Shown here in pieces: positions 1 to 12,371 of a stretch of 64,000 nucleotides of DNA (within the stretch, counting starts at the first letter, position 1; every line of letters begins with the position of its first letter). Both the position numbers and the translations under genes were made by a program. Origin of the DNA: Brienomyrus brachyistius (lineage: Eukaryota > Chordata > Actinopteri > Osteoglossiformes > Mormyridae). The stretch lies in assembly GCF_023856365.1 (NCBI RefSeq), contig NC_064533.1, positions 34,644,118 through 34,708,117 of the forward strand, given 5' to 3'. The notes beneath the pieces were generated by a model. It was given only the letters and a program-made list of their open reading frames with translations. It did no database searches and was not told where the DNA came from.

Positions 1-589
1 TTATAATGACTTACATTTTATAATTTGATTGATTATACTGTTTGACTCTATTTGATGTCTAGTGTAAGCCAGCTGGATAGCTATATTAGAGCTTTATTTA
101 GGAATTTCTTCTGTGGAACACAGACTATTTCAGAGGCTTGAAAATATAGATATAATCAATCCTATACCCATCATTAAGCAGCCCTTCACATCACGTGGTA
201 GCATTCAGTAATCTGTACATTCACATAACAGTCCACGAAAATGGATTTCAGATATACTTTCCTAGACAGTTGTCGATAAAATCCTCATTTATTAATTGAG
301 TTTTTTTTCTTGCCTCGCACCGTCCATTGAAACTGCCCTTGAAATATTCTGCCTAGTTATAAATTTTCCTTGATTGTTCATTTTCTTCAGCTTGTGGCAA
401 TCAAGACGAGTTGGTTATAGAGTTTATGAAACTAAGTGAGTTTTGTTCTGGGACCTGGTAACTACAATCGCAGGTTGTACTTGCATATACCTTTAAAATG
501 ACATTGAAAAACTAATTAAGAACATTTCAAGTTGCGAATCTCATTCATAAGTAGAGGAGCGTCTGTATAGTATTATACTGTTACTTATT
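1..589. other. Unique AT-rich noncoding DNA
   Basis: No open frame of note, no RNA gene and no recognisable repeat is visible here. Confidence 0.6.
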
Positions 590-599
590 TATCAATTAA

Positions 600-975
600 C
601 CACAAATTAAGTCTTAAGTTACATACTGATTTCATGTGAATACATCATTAACCAATCTTGATGCATGTTTTAATCTGTTAATTCTGTAAACCTTTGTGTA
701 CTACTGCAGAAATTACTGCAGAAACGACTGATGGAACTACTGAAGGAACAAGTCATAAATAATGTTAAATATTGCTCGTATTTGTTCATAATTAATAAGT
801 CATGTGTCTTTCATCTCAAGTAGTGATTGTATTTGTTACTATATCTGTTGATTCTGCAAACCTTTGTGAACTACTGAAGGAACAAGTAACGAATAACAAG
901 TGAAATACTGATCTCATGTTTGTCCATCATTGAATCGTGAGGCATCTTTTATCTCAAGTGGTGACTATATTTCTT
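600..975. repeat. Degenerate tandem duplication, roughly 170-bp unit
   Basis: Two copies of the block containing TTCTGTAAACCTTTGTG and GGAACTACTGAAGGAACAAG occur near 680-752 and 849-887. Each is followed by ATTTCATCTCAAGTRGTGA-like sequence (near 808-827 and 946-964). A further partial copy of the segment with TACTGATYTCATG and CATCATTRA appears at about 624-655 and again at 906-934. The unit is noncoding and diverged, with an insertion of GCAGAAATTACT-like sequence in the first copy. Confidence 0.7.
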
Positions 976-985
976 GATGATGTTT

Positions 986-3900
986 CCATAATTTGTACTT
1001 CTGTAGTAACTGTGTTATTACTAAGTATTTCTGCCCTGTCAAGTAAATTGTTATAGAACGGATTAGTTTTCATGATGCACTAAAAATCTGCATGTAACTT
1101 TTTGTATATTGTAAAAGTTATGGAAATTTCCAAGGATCATGCTAATATTCTCATTAGAATTCCACAAACCACTGAACTAATTATGCTGCCTTTGTTTTAA
1201 TTTTAAAGTCAAAGTATGTGTATTTGCAGCTATTAAATACAAAACCCTAAATCGAGGCCATTTTATTTACCATGGTACCATAAAAGAACATTTCCCCATT
1301 GTGAGGAATGGCATAAAATTCAGCAAAAGAACTTTCACTGAAAAAAAATGACAGAAAATGGTAGCGAAATGTAAGAAACTAAATGTGCTGAATCTGTTAG
1401 ATGTCTCTTCATGAATGTTACATGGTAATGGAGAATATGAGTGGAATATTGCTTAACTTGCAGATATCGGAAGGTGCTTTTTTGAAACCTTATTGATCAT
1501 ACATTCCCCTATTTATATATTTATTTTATACAAAACTATGGGGTGCTGCCTTGCTGCCAACTAGCTGATTTCTTAAGCCATGTCACCCTGAATACTAACA
1601 GCCGGTATGTAAATGTGCTCTTTAGTATGCAGAAACCATCACGCTGCAGTGAATATCAATCAGGGCCTTTGCTGGCCAAAGTGCTGGAAATACTTTATCA
1701 TAGACAAAGTGGCTAAAAAACACCATCCATACTGAGTGATCAAGGGGAAGCCAGCAATGTCGCTGACCTCCAGTGACTCCATCTCTCTTGATGCCTCTTC
1801 TAAACATCTCCCTGTAGCTGGCAATGCCTCATTCGTCTTCCTAAGTGGAACCTGGGGTCCACAGCACTCACAGATCCTCTGCTCCCCCCTCAGTCTTCTT
1901 GCTAACCCCACTTTAGCCCTGCTCTATAACCTTGACCAGGCCAGCATAATGCAGTTAATTGCCATAACAACACAGATGTACGCCATCCCTGCCTAATGTC
2001 AGCATCCCTCTCTCGCTTCCCCTCACTACTTCTGAGAACTCCTCTTCCTGACCCTGCACGTAATGCAATTAAAACCTACATTATAGAAAATGAATAGGGG
2101 GTAATCCAATCAAGGGATTGCAAAGGCCACTGTGACGCAAGCCACCTCTTCCTCTTCTGCTCTGTCTTTTCAGGTCAAAGAGGATAAGGACCTTGCACAG
2201 TGTCAAGGGCTGAATGATAAGAATGTGGCACTATTGAGTGCTGTTACATTTCCTTGTAGCTGATACCCTAATGTCGCATAAACAGATTATGTGGAGCACT
2301 ACCAGGTTTCTCATTTGGCTAAAAGTGAAAGCGGTGGTATCCATTTATGACATGAGCTATACTCAACGTCTAATTGTCAAATATAACCAGAAAGAAATGG
2401 GTTTCTGTGTAAACCTATACTGGTTAAAACAGAACCATTGAATGAACATGTTATGTTCAACATGTTATCAAAAACTAGCAATTCAGATCTGCCAAAGTTT
2501 CCACTGTAGACAAAAAAAAATATATTAAATAAATGAGACTTTGACTGGAGAACCCAAATTCCAGGTGTCTGGTTTTTACAGACACTTGTCCATGGTATTT
2601 AATGACAAAAAAAATCAGTTTTTCTCGAAAGGATATCAGATAAAGCCGACCGGTACAGATAATGGATGGGAAAAGGAAATGTACTTCTTTTCCTTGCAAA
2701 TAATAAAAAAAGTAATTCACTGCAAACATATGGGAATGATAGAGTTGGCCTCCACTGTCACTGTGAATCTGTCAGTAGAAGATGTCCTTCAGGTGCACCA
2801 GTAATAATTTTACTCTATAACACTAATTTCAAACTGTGGTCCTGTACATCCACCCTTCAGAATGCTTTTTTTTTTTTGCCAAGAAAAACAGAAAAGTATG
2901 ACACACTAACCTTTGTTGTGAAGTTGGAAGACCAACAGGATGTCGCTGTCTTTATGTATATGAACTAAATCACATTGCACAATTACTAGAAGAGTCTGAT
3001 AGTAAATAAATATATAATGACAAAGTACAGATGTATGTCATTTCCTCTATATATCTGTCTCAGGGGAGGTATTCTGAAGTGTAATGAGGATTGGCTTCCT
3101 GAAGAAAGTCATTACAACACCCAACCCATGTTGCCAATCTGCTCATCAATGGGGAGGTGCTATCAAATATTCATAGGATATCTCATGCATTAGACTAAGG
3201 CTTCCCTCAGTAGGCCCACAGAGCATAGTGCTGGTGGCTGCTGGGTGGCTTTCCTCATTTCACCTGTCAGCTTTTTCTGTCTGCCGTGAATTGTTGTGGA
3301 CGGAAACACGATGCACCTCTTACAGGCTGGGGGACAGAGGTGCATCTGTAGAATTCAAACTGGGAGGATGGGTAGGGAGGGATATTAGAGGGCATTACAT
3401 TATGGTTAAGGTTATTCAGGATATTCCTCATATCAGACTTTGGTATTACGATAATGAACACATCAGGCTTTCACAAATGTAGTGACACTTCACTAGAAAC
3501 CTACCGCAGGCATTCCAATAGCCAGCGACGCCTCCTTTGACATACAGAAATGCTTCTCGATGCTTTGTAGTTCACAGTGATTTATCCAAAGACGTATTTA
3601 AAGTACATAACTAGGTTTTCTTTTAATGAATCAGATAAAACCAGTGACATCAAACACCAGTCCATTGAGAGAAGACCTTTCAGGACTAGCAACCATTCTG
3701 CTCTCAGCCTTCATAAGGAAAATAAAGAAAACCGGGCCAGAGGACTGTGAAATGGGTTCAGCCATGACAATAACCGGCACTGGTCATTTTATCAGGACAA
3801 TGTATTCTTACAGCTACAATTTTAGTACTAAATAATAATTCTCAAAAATGTAGAAGAAAATATCGGTGCTTATACATTGAATAAGCTAGATAATTCAATA

Positions 3901-5889
3901 GCTGATAAAATCCATGTTGCACGAACAATGCTAAGGTGACATTTTGCTACTACGCTAGAAGGTGGAGGCAAGAAAATTAGGTTTCTTCCAGGATGAAGTA
4001 ATTGGGGACACATGGGCACATTTAGGTGACCGTTGCTTAAATGGGGGGGGGGGGGGGGGGGGCACATGAATAAATCACACACTTTAAGCAAAGTATGTAT
4101 AACATTCTATGCAGATTGAAAATTATTTTAAGTCTGAATACTGCGATTAAAGTTCATTTATTCTTTTAGCTGTTAATGTAATTGCTAATGTTAATGATTA
4201 ATTGTACTGCTGTGTTAATGCCATAGCTTACTGCTTGTCCTTTCTGTAAAACAAAATTACTGTATGACTTTTTTTATTTTTTTGGTAGGCAGAATCTGCA
4301 AGAGTATGGCATCTATTCATATGTACATTTTAGGGTCTTATGTTGGCCTTTCACATATGCAAAGGTTTCTGAAGGTGCCCAATCACTAACGTGAAATTTG
4401 AAATGACACTCTCCAATTTATAATCCATCTACTCCTTCCAATCCACCATCTGCTATGACAGAAACAATGAATTTAAATATTATATCTCATTTGCCATAAA
4501 AAATGACCATAAAAGAAATTAATGAGCCCTTGTGTATTACAAAGCCCATCTTTATGCGTTTATGACTTTGATTTGGGTAACAGGTTTACAACCAATAACA
4601 TCACAGATGTTAGTGGCATTATTTTCCTTTAAATCACCGGAGTCCATTTCTTCTGAATATATATTTGAGGCTGTAAGTGTGCATACTTCACACCTACAAC
4701 TGCTTTATTGCCTGACTCATATTAATAAAGATATTGATAGAGAATCATGGGGCAATTACTCTGAATAAAAAATGGCTGTTTGTAAAATAACAGCATTTCA
4801 TTGCATCCATTCTTCATTCCCTAACAAACACACTATTGAACACTTCAGTATTCCTTTATTGACCTGCCCATTTGCTAGCCTAAGGCTGTCACGTCATATT
4901 TTGTACCATTAAACTTCAGCATCACATACTATAGTAATGTGCCTTGAGAATACAGAAAATATTATTCAGGTTTATATAAGGTTTTATATTTAGACAGCTA
5001 AAAAAATGCTGCAACAGAAATATTTCAGGCTTTTTGGCATGTTATTTCAGTGTAATAAATTCTACAGTCCCCTTTGTTAATTATCTGGGGAGTGAAGTAT
5101 GAATCCCTTTTCCTACAAAACAGCTGTGTCAAGCAGCCCTGTGCCCCTGCCAGATATGCCCCTTTTAAAACCCCATTAAGGAGTCCCCGTGAGTGTGCGT
5201 CGCAGCCACCAAGCTGGAAAGCCTTTCACTGCTGATTTGTCGTCCATTATCTTTCATTTGCAGCCCGATGCCTTTTCTTGGCCAGTTGGGCAGTGCACTA
5301 GTGCAGCATCACCACCACAAGAGCTTGACAGAAAATGTCACTGATGGCTTTTCCGAATTCTCTCACACGTGTGTGCAGGGACACACATGCACACAAAGGA
5401 AAGATGTGACCCAAACATCCAAGGTAAGAGTCACGGAGATAGATTGTTAAATCCAAATGCATTCTGTACATATAAAATTCTGTTTGACAATCTATTATTA
5501 GTGCCTTCCCAGAGTCCAGAGAATTATTAAACTTAGCACAAGCACTGGAGTAGCTATCTTTGAAGAGCATCAGAGAATCTATACCAAGGTAGTGTACGCT
5601 GGATATGGGTAGAGATGTAAGAAAAACACAAGACAAGGGACTGAAAAGCCAGTCTGTATCGAACTCTGGCAAGGCTGAGCAGAAATTCTTGTTGCTTGGC
5701 TGCCCAGACAGTTGCCAGGGAGATATTTTTACACAGAATAGCAAGACCTACATGCCGCCAGTACCACTATATTGAATGCTTTATGCAAAAATGACATGGA
5801 TATGGCAGGCAAAAGAAAGTGAAAACCGCTTTTTTATCCATTTAAGATGAGAGGACTTCCGATTGAACCCTCATCAAAAAAGGTTTATG
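986..5889. other. Unique noncoding DNA
   Basis: AT-rich sequence with small open frames only, none resembling a known protein. A pure G20 run occurs at 4043-4062 and T-runs near 2870. Nothing else is supported. Confidence 0.55.
4043..4062 (+). repeat. Poly-G tract (20 bases)
   Basis: An uninterrupted run of 20 Gs in otherwise AT-rich DNA. Its length is likely to be polymorphic or misread. Confidence 0.9.
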
Positions 5890-5921
5890 GTTAGGGTTAG
5901 GGTTAGAGTTAGGGTTAGGGT
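5890..5921 (+). repeat. Short interstitial telomere-like repeat
   Basis: Five TTAGGG-type units (four exact and one TTAGAG) lie in tandem, preceded by GG and ended by TCTAG. This is the vertebrate telomere motif. At this size it is more likely a relic of telomerase-associated break repair or a chance microsatellite than a telomere. Confidence 0.85.
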
Positions 5922-7682
5922 CTAGTGTATAAGAGAGGCTGTGGTATATATTTTTAAGCATATGCACATATTCATAATTGTATGGGTTATTGGTTAGTAT
6001 TTTAGGTATTTCTGTCGATAAAAATCAAAATCGTGGAACTCTTAACTGGTTGGATCCTAAGTGCTATAACCGTTGTGCCGCATGTTGTTCTACAGAAAGT
6101 ACCTGTGTAGTGAGGGTTTGTCATTAGAATCACCGCATCACGCCAGTCAGAAGGTCAACAGCTATGCTCTGTGGATCGTAAAAGCCATGTTAGCTCAAAT
6201 AAGCGTATTACCAAAAAGGGTCTTTGGCCTTCAGTGGAAAGTGATTTTCCTTCCCTCCAGCTGAGGTTACATGTCAGGCCACGGCTTCTCTACCTGGACC
6301 TTTATCTAACAGAAAAGGGCAGCAGCATGAATGACAATACAAGAAATAAATAATAATAATAATATAAAAGAAAAATATCTAAAGAAAGGCTAAAGAAAAC
6401 ATCATTTTAGCTTTTTTTTTGGTTTTGAATTCAAGAAGTAGTGTGTAAAAATCACAGAAACATTGACCATGTTTAGAAAAAAGATTCTTGCATGATCTTA
6501 TTGATACCTTTTTTATAAGGATCCGCTAAGAATTCCGTCCCATGCTTTTGATTCTATGATGTAGTTTAAACTGCTACATTTTCATTGTGATTCATATAAA
6601 AATGGCAGCTGAGACGCAGTTGAAATGTTCAAATTTCTTGCAGGAAGGGCAAAAGGAATCTCAGCCTGGCTGTTCAGGCCACGGAACGGAGAGTTCTGTG
6701 AATTAGCAGCTATGTTTGATGAGCGTAAATAAGTCAGAGACACATTACGAGATCGTGAACAAGCCCCAGCAATAGTAAGCTTAATAATCATAAGAACGGG
6801 CTAATAACAACTATGCCAAATAATATTAAAATCCAAATAAAAAATGTGTTTCGCAATATTGGGCAAATTATCACCACACCTCCCCATGGATATAGCCATT
6901 ATGACACAAACTATGACATAAAATTTGCAGACATGAAATTCTATCTGTTGTACTATAATTAGTTATTGGTCAGTTACACCTTATTATGAACAGATCAGTA
7001 CTATTGTAGCTCTACGTTACCATGTGAAAACCGAGCAGTTACACAGAATCTTTTTCATCTGTATGGAGATTTTTTTTCATGCGGTTTAACTCATCTAAAT
7101 GCGGCTCTTCATTAGCATTTGCAACTTGCAGCTCTGGGTGGCAATAGTGCAAACACATTTTAATTGAAAATGGTGCCACCGTAGCTCTGAAATGTCACTT
7201 GCCCTTTCAAAACGAGAAGAGATGGGGCTATTCCCAAAACCGTGACTCAGCCGATCATGATTGGATCCCTCGCCATGCCCGCATGTTCTCTGGGTGCCAA
7301 GTCCAGCTTCCACTCGCAGTGGCAGTGGCGACAGCAGCGATAATTGTGGGAGGTGAACCTGCAGCGGCGCCACCTGTCTGCCACCCTAATGAGCTCCCAC
7401 AGGCCATAAACGCATTGCCCATAGCAATAAAAGGTGACACATATACTAAACATGTGCAAAGACCTCACATTGAAGACTCAGAAAAGTCAAATACTTTGCA
7501 CATTGCAGTCTTTAAAATCCAGATGCATGCATCTGACACAACATTTAGGCTCTCGTTTGGAGTACAGAAGCGATGTTGAAAGGTTAATAGAAGCTGTCAC
7601 TATTTTTTAGTGTTCATTTTCAAGGAATGCACACCACATTAACCAGGTGAGATGCAATGGTCCGTGGGGAATCTGCCACGTA
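5922..7682. other. Unique noncoding DNA with a GC-richer block at 7190-7450
   Basis: Mostly AT-rich with no gene signal. The block at about 7190-7450 is GC-richer and non-repetitive, with an E-box-like CACCTG, GCCATAAA and several CpGs. It is open in several frames at once without protein-like character, so it looks more like a regulatory element than an exon. Confidence 0.45.
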
Positions 7683-7696
7683 CCAGCAGGGGGCGA
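7683..7696 (+). promoter_or_regulatory. CTCF-like motif
   Basis: CCAGCAGGGGGCGA matches the vertebrate CTCF core (CCASYAGRKGGCRS) at nearly every position. It lies in unique sequence about 46 kb upstream of klf7. Occupancy cannot be told from sequence. Confidence 0.55.
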
Positions 7697-8325
7697 TCAG
7701 CACCACACGGGCCTACGAGGATTGTCGTTTCTTCACGGTTGACCAGAACAAGAGTCAACAGGCCATGGCTGCTGGCTGCTAATTGCCCTAAGCAGGGGGA
7801 GGGACTGTCTTCCCCAGTGTGGCTTAAGGTCTGCACTGGGGAGAAGATGGAGACAAAAGGAAAGAGCAAACCAGTGGTACCAGTCACCGCGATTAAGCCG
7901 CTTGGAGGATGGCCACCCTGAAGCTTCTGCTGCCTCCTGACTGACCTCATCCACGTTCAGAGACCTGTGCCTGTTCTGGAGATTCCCTGCTGGCTTGGCA
8001 ATCACAGCCCATTCGCCACCACCAGCCGTTTTGTGTATTTTCCCCTTTTTCCTTGAATAAACCTCCCCCCTCAAGGGCTATTGACTTGCATCCTTGTCTC
8101 TTGTGCCTCCTTGCTTTCCACACCAGGTTAAGTCCTTTTTTGTACAGTATAATTATCTTACATGATTTCTCAAAATCAGCAGACCAGTTGCATAAAGATT
8201 CAGTTTTAAATGCAGCAGTGTAGAAAACACCATAAATCTTAATAATGGATTTTTGAAGCAAAGGTTATTGGTATGAAATTACTACTTTTGTCCATTCAGT
8301 AGGTATATTTGAGTTACCAAAAACT
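7697..8325. other. Unique noncoding DNA
   Basis: Moderately GC-rich to about 8060 and then AT-rich. Small overlapping open frames on both strands show no recognisable protein. Confidence 0.5.
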
Positions 8326-8590
8326 GCCATAAGAACATCAGAAATTTACAAAGAGAGGAGGCCATTCAGCCCATCAAGCTCGTTTGGGGAGAACTTAACT
8401 AATAGCTCAGAGTAGTTATAAACTTATGATTTAAAGGAACCCAAAGTTTTAGCTTGCGCTACACAAGCAGGAAGAGTATTCCATACTCTAACTACACGCT
8501 GTGTAAAGAAGTGCTTCCTCAAATTCATTTTAAAATGTGCCTTTTAAATTGTGTGGCAACAGAAACTAGCTACAGATATAAGGGACTCCA
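8326..8590 (+). repeat. Dispersed fish repeat (family unassigned)
   Basis: The segment includes GGAGGCCATTCAGCCCATCA, AGCTCGTTTGGGGAGAACTT and CGCTGTGTAAAGAAGTGCTT. I recognise these as part of an interspersed repeat found in many ray-finned fish genomes. It carries no intact ORF here. I cannot name the family or decide between a LINE fragment and another element type. Confidence 0.6.
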
Positions 8591-8796
8591 TTGCATTTAG
8601 TGAATGCTTCTATGTTTTCATTTGGAGCAAATCACACCAAAACTATACTGTTAAATGTCAAATGGCATGTTCAACAGTTATGGGAGCAGAAATAAAGCTA
8701 AACAGCTGAAGTGCTATCGACTCAAGGCACAATTCCACACAAGCTTTATTGCAGATTATGTGTAACTGATCAATTTAGGCATCAAGCATCTTTGGG

Positions 8797-8875
8797 GGCC
8801 CTGGAGCCTATTCCAGGCAGTACAGGCAGGGCATGCAAACTCAGTGGAGGAGGGATTGAAACCTCAAACCCTGTA
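8797..8875 (-). repeat. V-SINE-like fragment
   Basis: The stretch GGAGCCTATTCCAGGCAG to GGGATTGAAACC resembles, in reverse orientation, the 3' and central parts of the V-SINE-like copies elsewhere in the window. It is short and diverged. Confidence 0.4.
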
Positions 8876-9099
8876 GCTGTTAAGGCTAATTTATACTTCT
8901 GCACAGAATCTACACCACTGATAGCTGTGTATCCTACTCTGAAGCATTCAGGAGGTGCACGTCAGGCTACAGCATAGGTTATGGAGTAGCGTAGCATACA
9001 TCAAGCTTAAGGCAACAGTGCTAAACACTGAATATCTAGTGTCCAGTATGCAGCAATTTTAATTCCTACCACATGTCTGGTTTATACTCTGTAACTTCT

Positions 9100-9388
9100 T
9101 TACCTCACCATGACCTCACACCTCCAGACTCGTGGGTTCAGATCCCACCCTGGGCTCTGTGATCGGAGGTTGCATATCTGCTGTCTGTGTTTGTGTGGGA
9201 TTCCCCCAGGGACTCCAGTTTTCAAAACATGTGGTTGGATGAATTGGTGTCTCTGAATTGTACCTTCTGAGTGTGCTGTGCAATGCATTGGCATTCCAGC
9301 TAGGGTCTGCTCATCGTTCCCTGGGATAAGCACAGACTCACCTCAGCCCAGTGCTGGATAAGCAGTTATGCAGGATGGTGGGTTGGGT
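9100..9388 (+). repeat. V-SINE-like element (diverged)
   Basis: The order of blocks matches the clearer copy at 39306-39676: CCTCACACCTCCAG, GTGGGTTCAGATCCCACC (like a Pol III B box), a TGTGGGATTCCCCCAGGGAC block, ATTGGTGTCTCTGAATTG, and an end with GCTGGATAAGCAGTTATG. It is old, with many substitutions and small deletions. Confidence 0.65.
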
Positions 9389-10372
9389 TTTACCGCAACG
9401 TTACAGCTGGTTATAAGTAATCATAGCTTTGACGAATGTCTCATCTGGAGGATATAAACAATCAGCAAATCTAGACAAGTATGTAATGGAAGACCAGCAT
9501 GTTCACATCGTCACTGAATATGGCATTACGACAGTTTCGTGCATGAAGATGCTACTTAATTTTTCAGGGATATTTCAAGGCCCGATCACTTTGTAGGTTA
9601 CTTTTTATCATCAAGGGCAAACTACGATAGCAGCATTAAAACATGCCACTGTGATCCTTTCTTCTATCCAATTCACTGTCTGTGTATAAGATCCTGTATC
9701 TTGGGAAGTCAAGCAAACACACCAGTCCTGTAATCGTTCTGCTAGATGGAAGCTCAAATCCCATGACGCCCACCATGGTTGTGTTGCTGTAATATTAACA
9801 GCACAGCACTCAGTACACCAGCCACCTCCCGCTGCCCTCCTACTGCCATTAACTGCCCCTCCCCCCTCATCCTCTGCTGCCATTCTGTCCGTTCCACTGG
9901 CACAGTCTTTTGTGCCTTTTAGCCTTCATACAAACAATGGCTCAGTGATTCGCAATTCAGTTTGATGATCTTCTAAGGGTCAGATTTTTCCTGACAATGC
10001 CCATCTTCTAGTGGGGCATATGTGCAGGGCTCATTTTGAACATTTTAAACTGGAAGGCTACATTTGCGGAATAACAACAGTTGCAGCCATTGCCTGAATA
10101 AGTGGTTTGGAAAATGGATGCGCAAAATAAAAAGCTTGTGCTTTTCCTGCTTTTAGTAATGTTGATATTCCCATAAGATTTTTGTTTACAGTATGTGTCC
10201 ACAGCAAAGTAAGAAGTTTGATTGGATAATTAATACACGAGGCAGGCAGCTGCTCAATACTGTTCCCACTTCTACTCAGACTAAACTCGCTGTTTTACAT
10301 GGTGCTTGTGCAAAATGTTAATCTTCCCAGAGGTAAAATCATAGAATACTGTACCATATCAACCATGACTTA
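9389..10372. other. Unique noncoding DNA
   Basis: No gene or repeat recognised. One modestly GC-rich patch lies at 9760-9900. Confidence 0.5.
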
Positions 10373-10655
10373 CAGGCAGTCCCCGGGTTAAGAATGTCCA
10401 ACTTACAGACAGCTCGTAGTTATCAACATACTGCCTATTGTATTAAAAATTTGAGTTACATAAAATATTTCATAATAATGAATGTACACACTACTGCCCA
10501 TGATAACACTGCATGTCAGTAGTTTGTCGACTCAAGGTAGCATACAGTACTGTACATAATTACTGTTATTATTACTGAATATTTTTTATTGTTATTATGC
10601 CCTGTATTACTATTCTTCCGACTTACCCACAAATCCGTAATCTGAGGACTGCCTA
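10373..10655. mobile_element. Tigger/pogo-like MITE (non-autonomous)
   Basis: The left end CAGGCAGTCCCCGGGTTAAG is matched in reverse complement by the right end, which closes with CTGAGGACTGCCTA. TA flanks both ends, as expected for a Tc1/mariner/pogo target duplication. The interior of about 240 bp is AT-rich and noncoding. The CAGGCAGTCCCCGGGTTA terminus resembles vertebrate Tigger/pogo-derived elements; assignment to a named family would need a repeat library. Confidence 0.7.
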
Positions 10656-11659
10656 TATTTATTATTTAGCAGGTAACCTCCTTGTTAACATGAAATGATT
10701 TATAGAATAAACCACAAAGACCAGTAGGTCTTCAGGCGCTTCAGGTTAATATTAACAGATATCAATAAATATAACAAATATCAATAAGTATAAGGTACAT
10801 AATAAAGGTAGATACATATGTATTCAAATGGGTAAAAATACATTAAATGAATGTATTTTATGTTCTAAAAGTGCAGTGCTTCACAGAAATTTAGTATCAT
10901 AGCCAAAGAGGCACGTTGGGCAGCGCAGTCCCTGTGCCGTGATGATTTGACAGATGCTGTGACAAAGACAGGACTGAAAGCGAAATGGCCTGATGGCACA
11001 GGAGCGCCTGGTCCCCAGCTCGCCGCGGCAGTGCGCTGTCAGCCCGCGCTCTGCTCCGGTGACCCGGCCGTGGCGGAACGGGACGCTCTGATGAAGTGTT
11101 CAAGCTGGGGAGCAGCAGAGCGGGAAGCAACGTTGTCCCCCCGTCAGGTGGAATCACACAAACGCGTGTGTGCACTCTGTGACCATATAACGCTCACTCA
11201 GGCAGTGCCTCAGCTCGCCCGTTTGCCGTCTGACTGCCTCTGTATGGACCTTTCATTAAAGCAGAGGATATTAAATATTAAAGTTATTAACATTTTCAGG
11301 GCCGTAAGTGTTTAGACCCAACGTGCCTAAACTGCACTAAGAGTTACAATAAGGAATAACAATAATGAACAATAATTATTAAAAAAGAACTTCATTTCTA
11401 TACAGTTTCTATTAACTATTTAGGTAAATACAAAATCAACAACAAAATCGGTTATATTGACAAGTCTGATATCCTCATCGATTTTGTACTTTGGCTTGTA
11501 GCATGGCCCGTTCTGCAACGCAAGCAAGGCCACTCGGTTTAGCTGTAGCCTTATCTGATCCACTTCTGTCCCTGCAGGGGGGTTCAAGAGATGAGGAGTC
11601 CTCAGCAGTGGCTGGTAAACAAAAGACATAAGATCAGTGGAAGATGAAAGATGGGATAG

Positions 11660-11745
11660 AATATGTGTGCAGGTGCATGTGTGTGTGCATGCAGGTGTGT
11701 GTGCGTGCATGTATGTCTTTGTGTCTGTGTATTCGTGTGCAGCCG
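11660..11745. repeat. TG-rich imperfect microsatellite
   Basis: Irregular (TG)n mixed with TGCATG and TGTGTC over about 85 bp. It produces spurious HTHT-type open frames on the minus strand. Confidence 0.75.
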
Positions 11746-12309
11746 GGGTTTAAGTGGGCAGATTCTGATCTTGCGCCTCCATCCCATTCCATAGTTGTGA
11801 ATAAATGCTGAGAGCCATCTCTGTTGCCTTACTCTGCCTGCTGCCTCTCCAGGGGAGCTTGCCCAAGACAAAAGAGGTTAAATCGATGCTGAGAACAGGC
11901 GCATGATCAGATAACAGGCAGCTCTGCCTCCTCTTCCCACTAGCCAACCGTCGGTCCCAGCTCAAGCAACCCAGCTCAGAGCACCACAAAACACTCTGAC
12001 CAAAGGCAGGCAGTTCACGCCATTACCTTAAACCCCAGAGTAAATGTCAGAGAAAGCTGCTAGCAAATTAAAATCTCCTCTCTGTCTTCTTCGCTGCTCC
12101 TCTATTCTGCCCCAGTTGCCCTTTTCCGACACGTTTTGCCTCCTCTCTTTTGTCATTCTTTCTCACTCGATCTCTCTTCTATCTGTCCATCTTCTCATTC
12201 TGTTTCACGGTTCTCACTTTTTTTTTACCTACTTCTACTTTTAGGATCACTGTCTCACCCAGTTATTTCCTTTCCTTTTCTATCATTTGATTCTGTTTTT
12301 CTCATTTGC

Positions 12310-12371
12310 TCCTCTCTCTCTCTCTCTCTCTCTCTCTCGCTCTCTCTCTCACTCTTTCTCTCTCTTTGTCT
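12310..12371 (+). repeat. (CT)n microsatellite
   Basis: About 60 bp of CT dinucleotides with a few interruptions, inside a wider pyrimidine-rich stretch from about 12070. The serine/leucine open frames across it are artefacts of the repeat. Confidence 0.9.
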
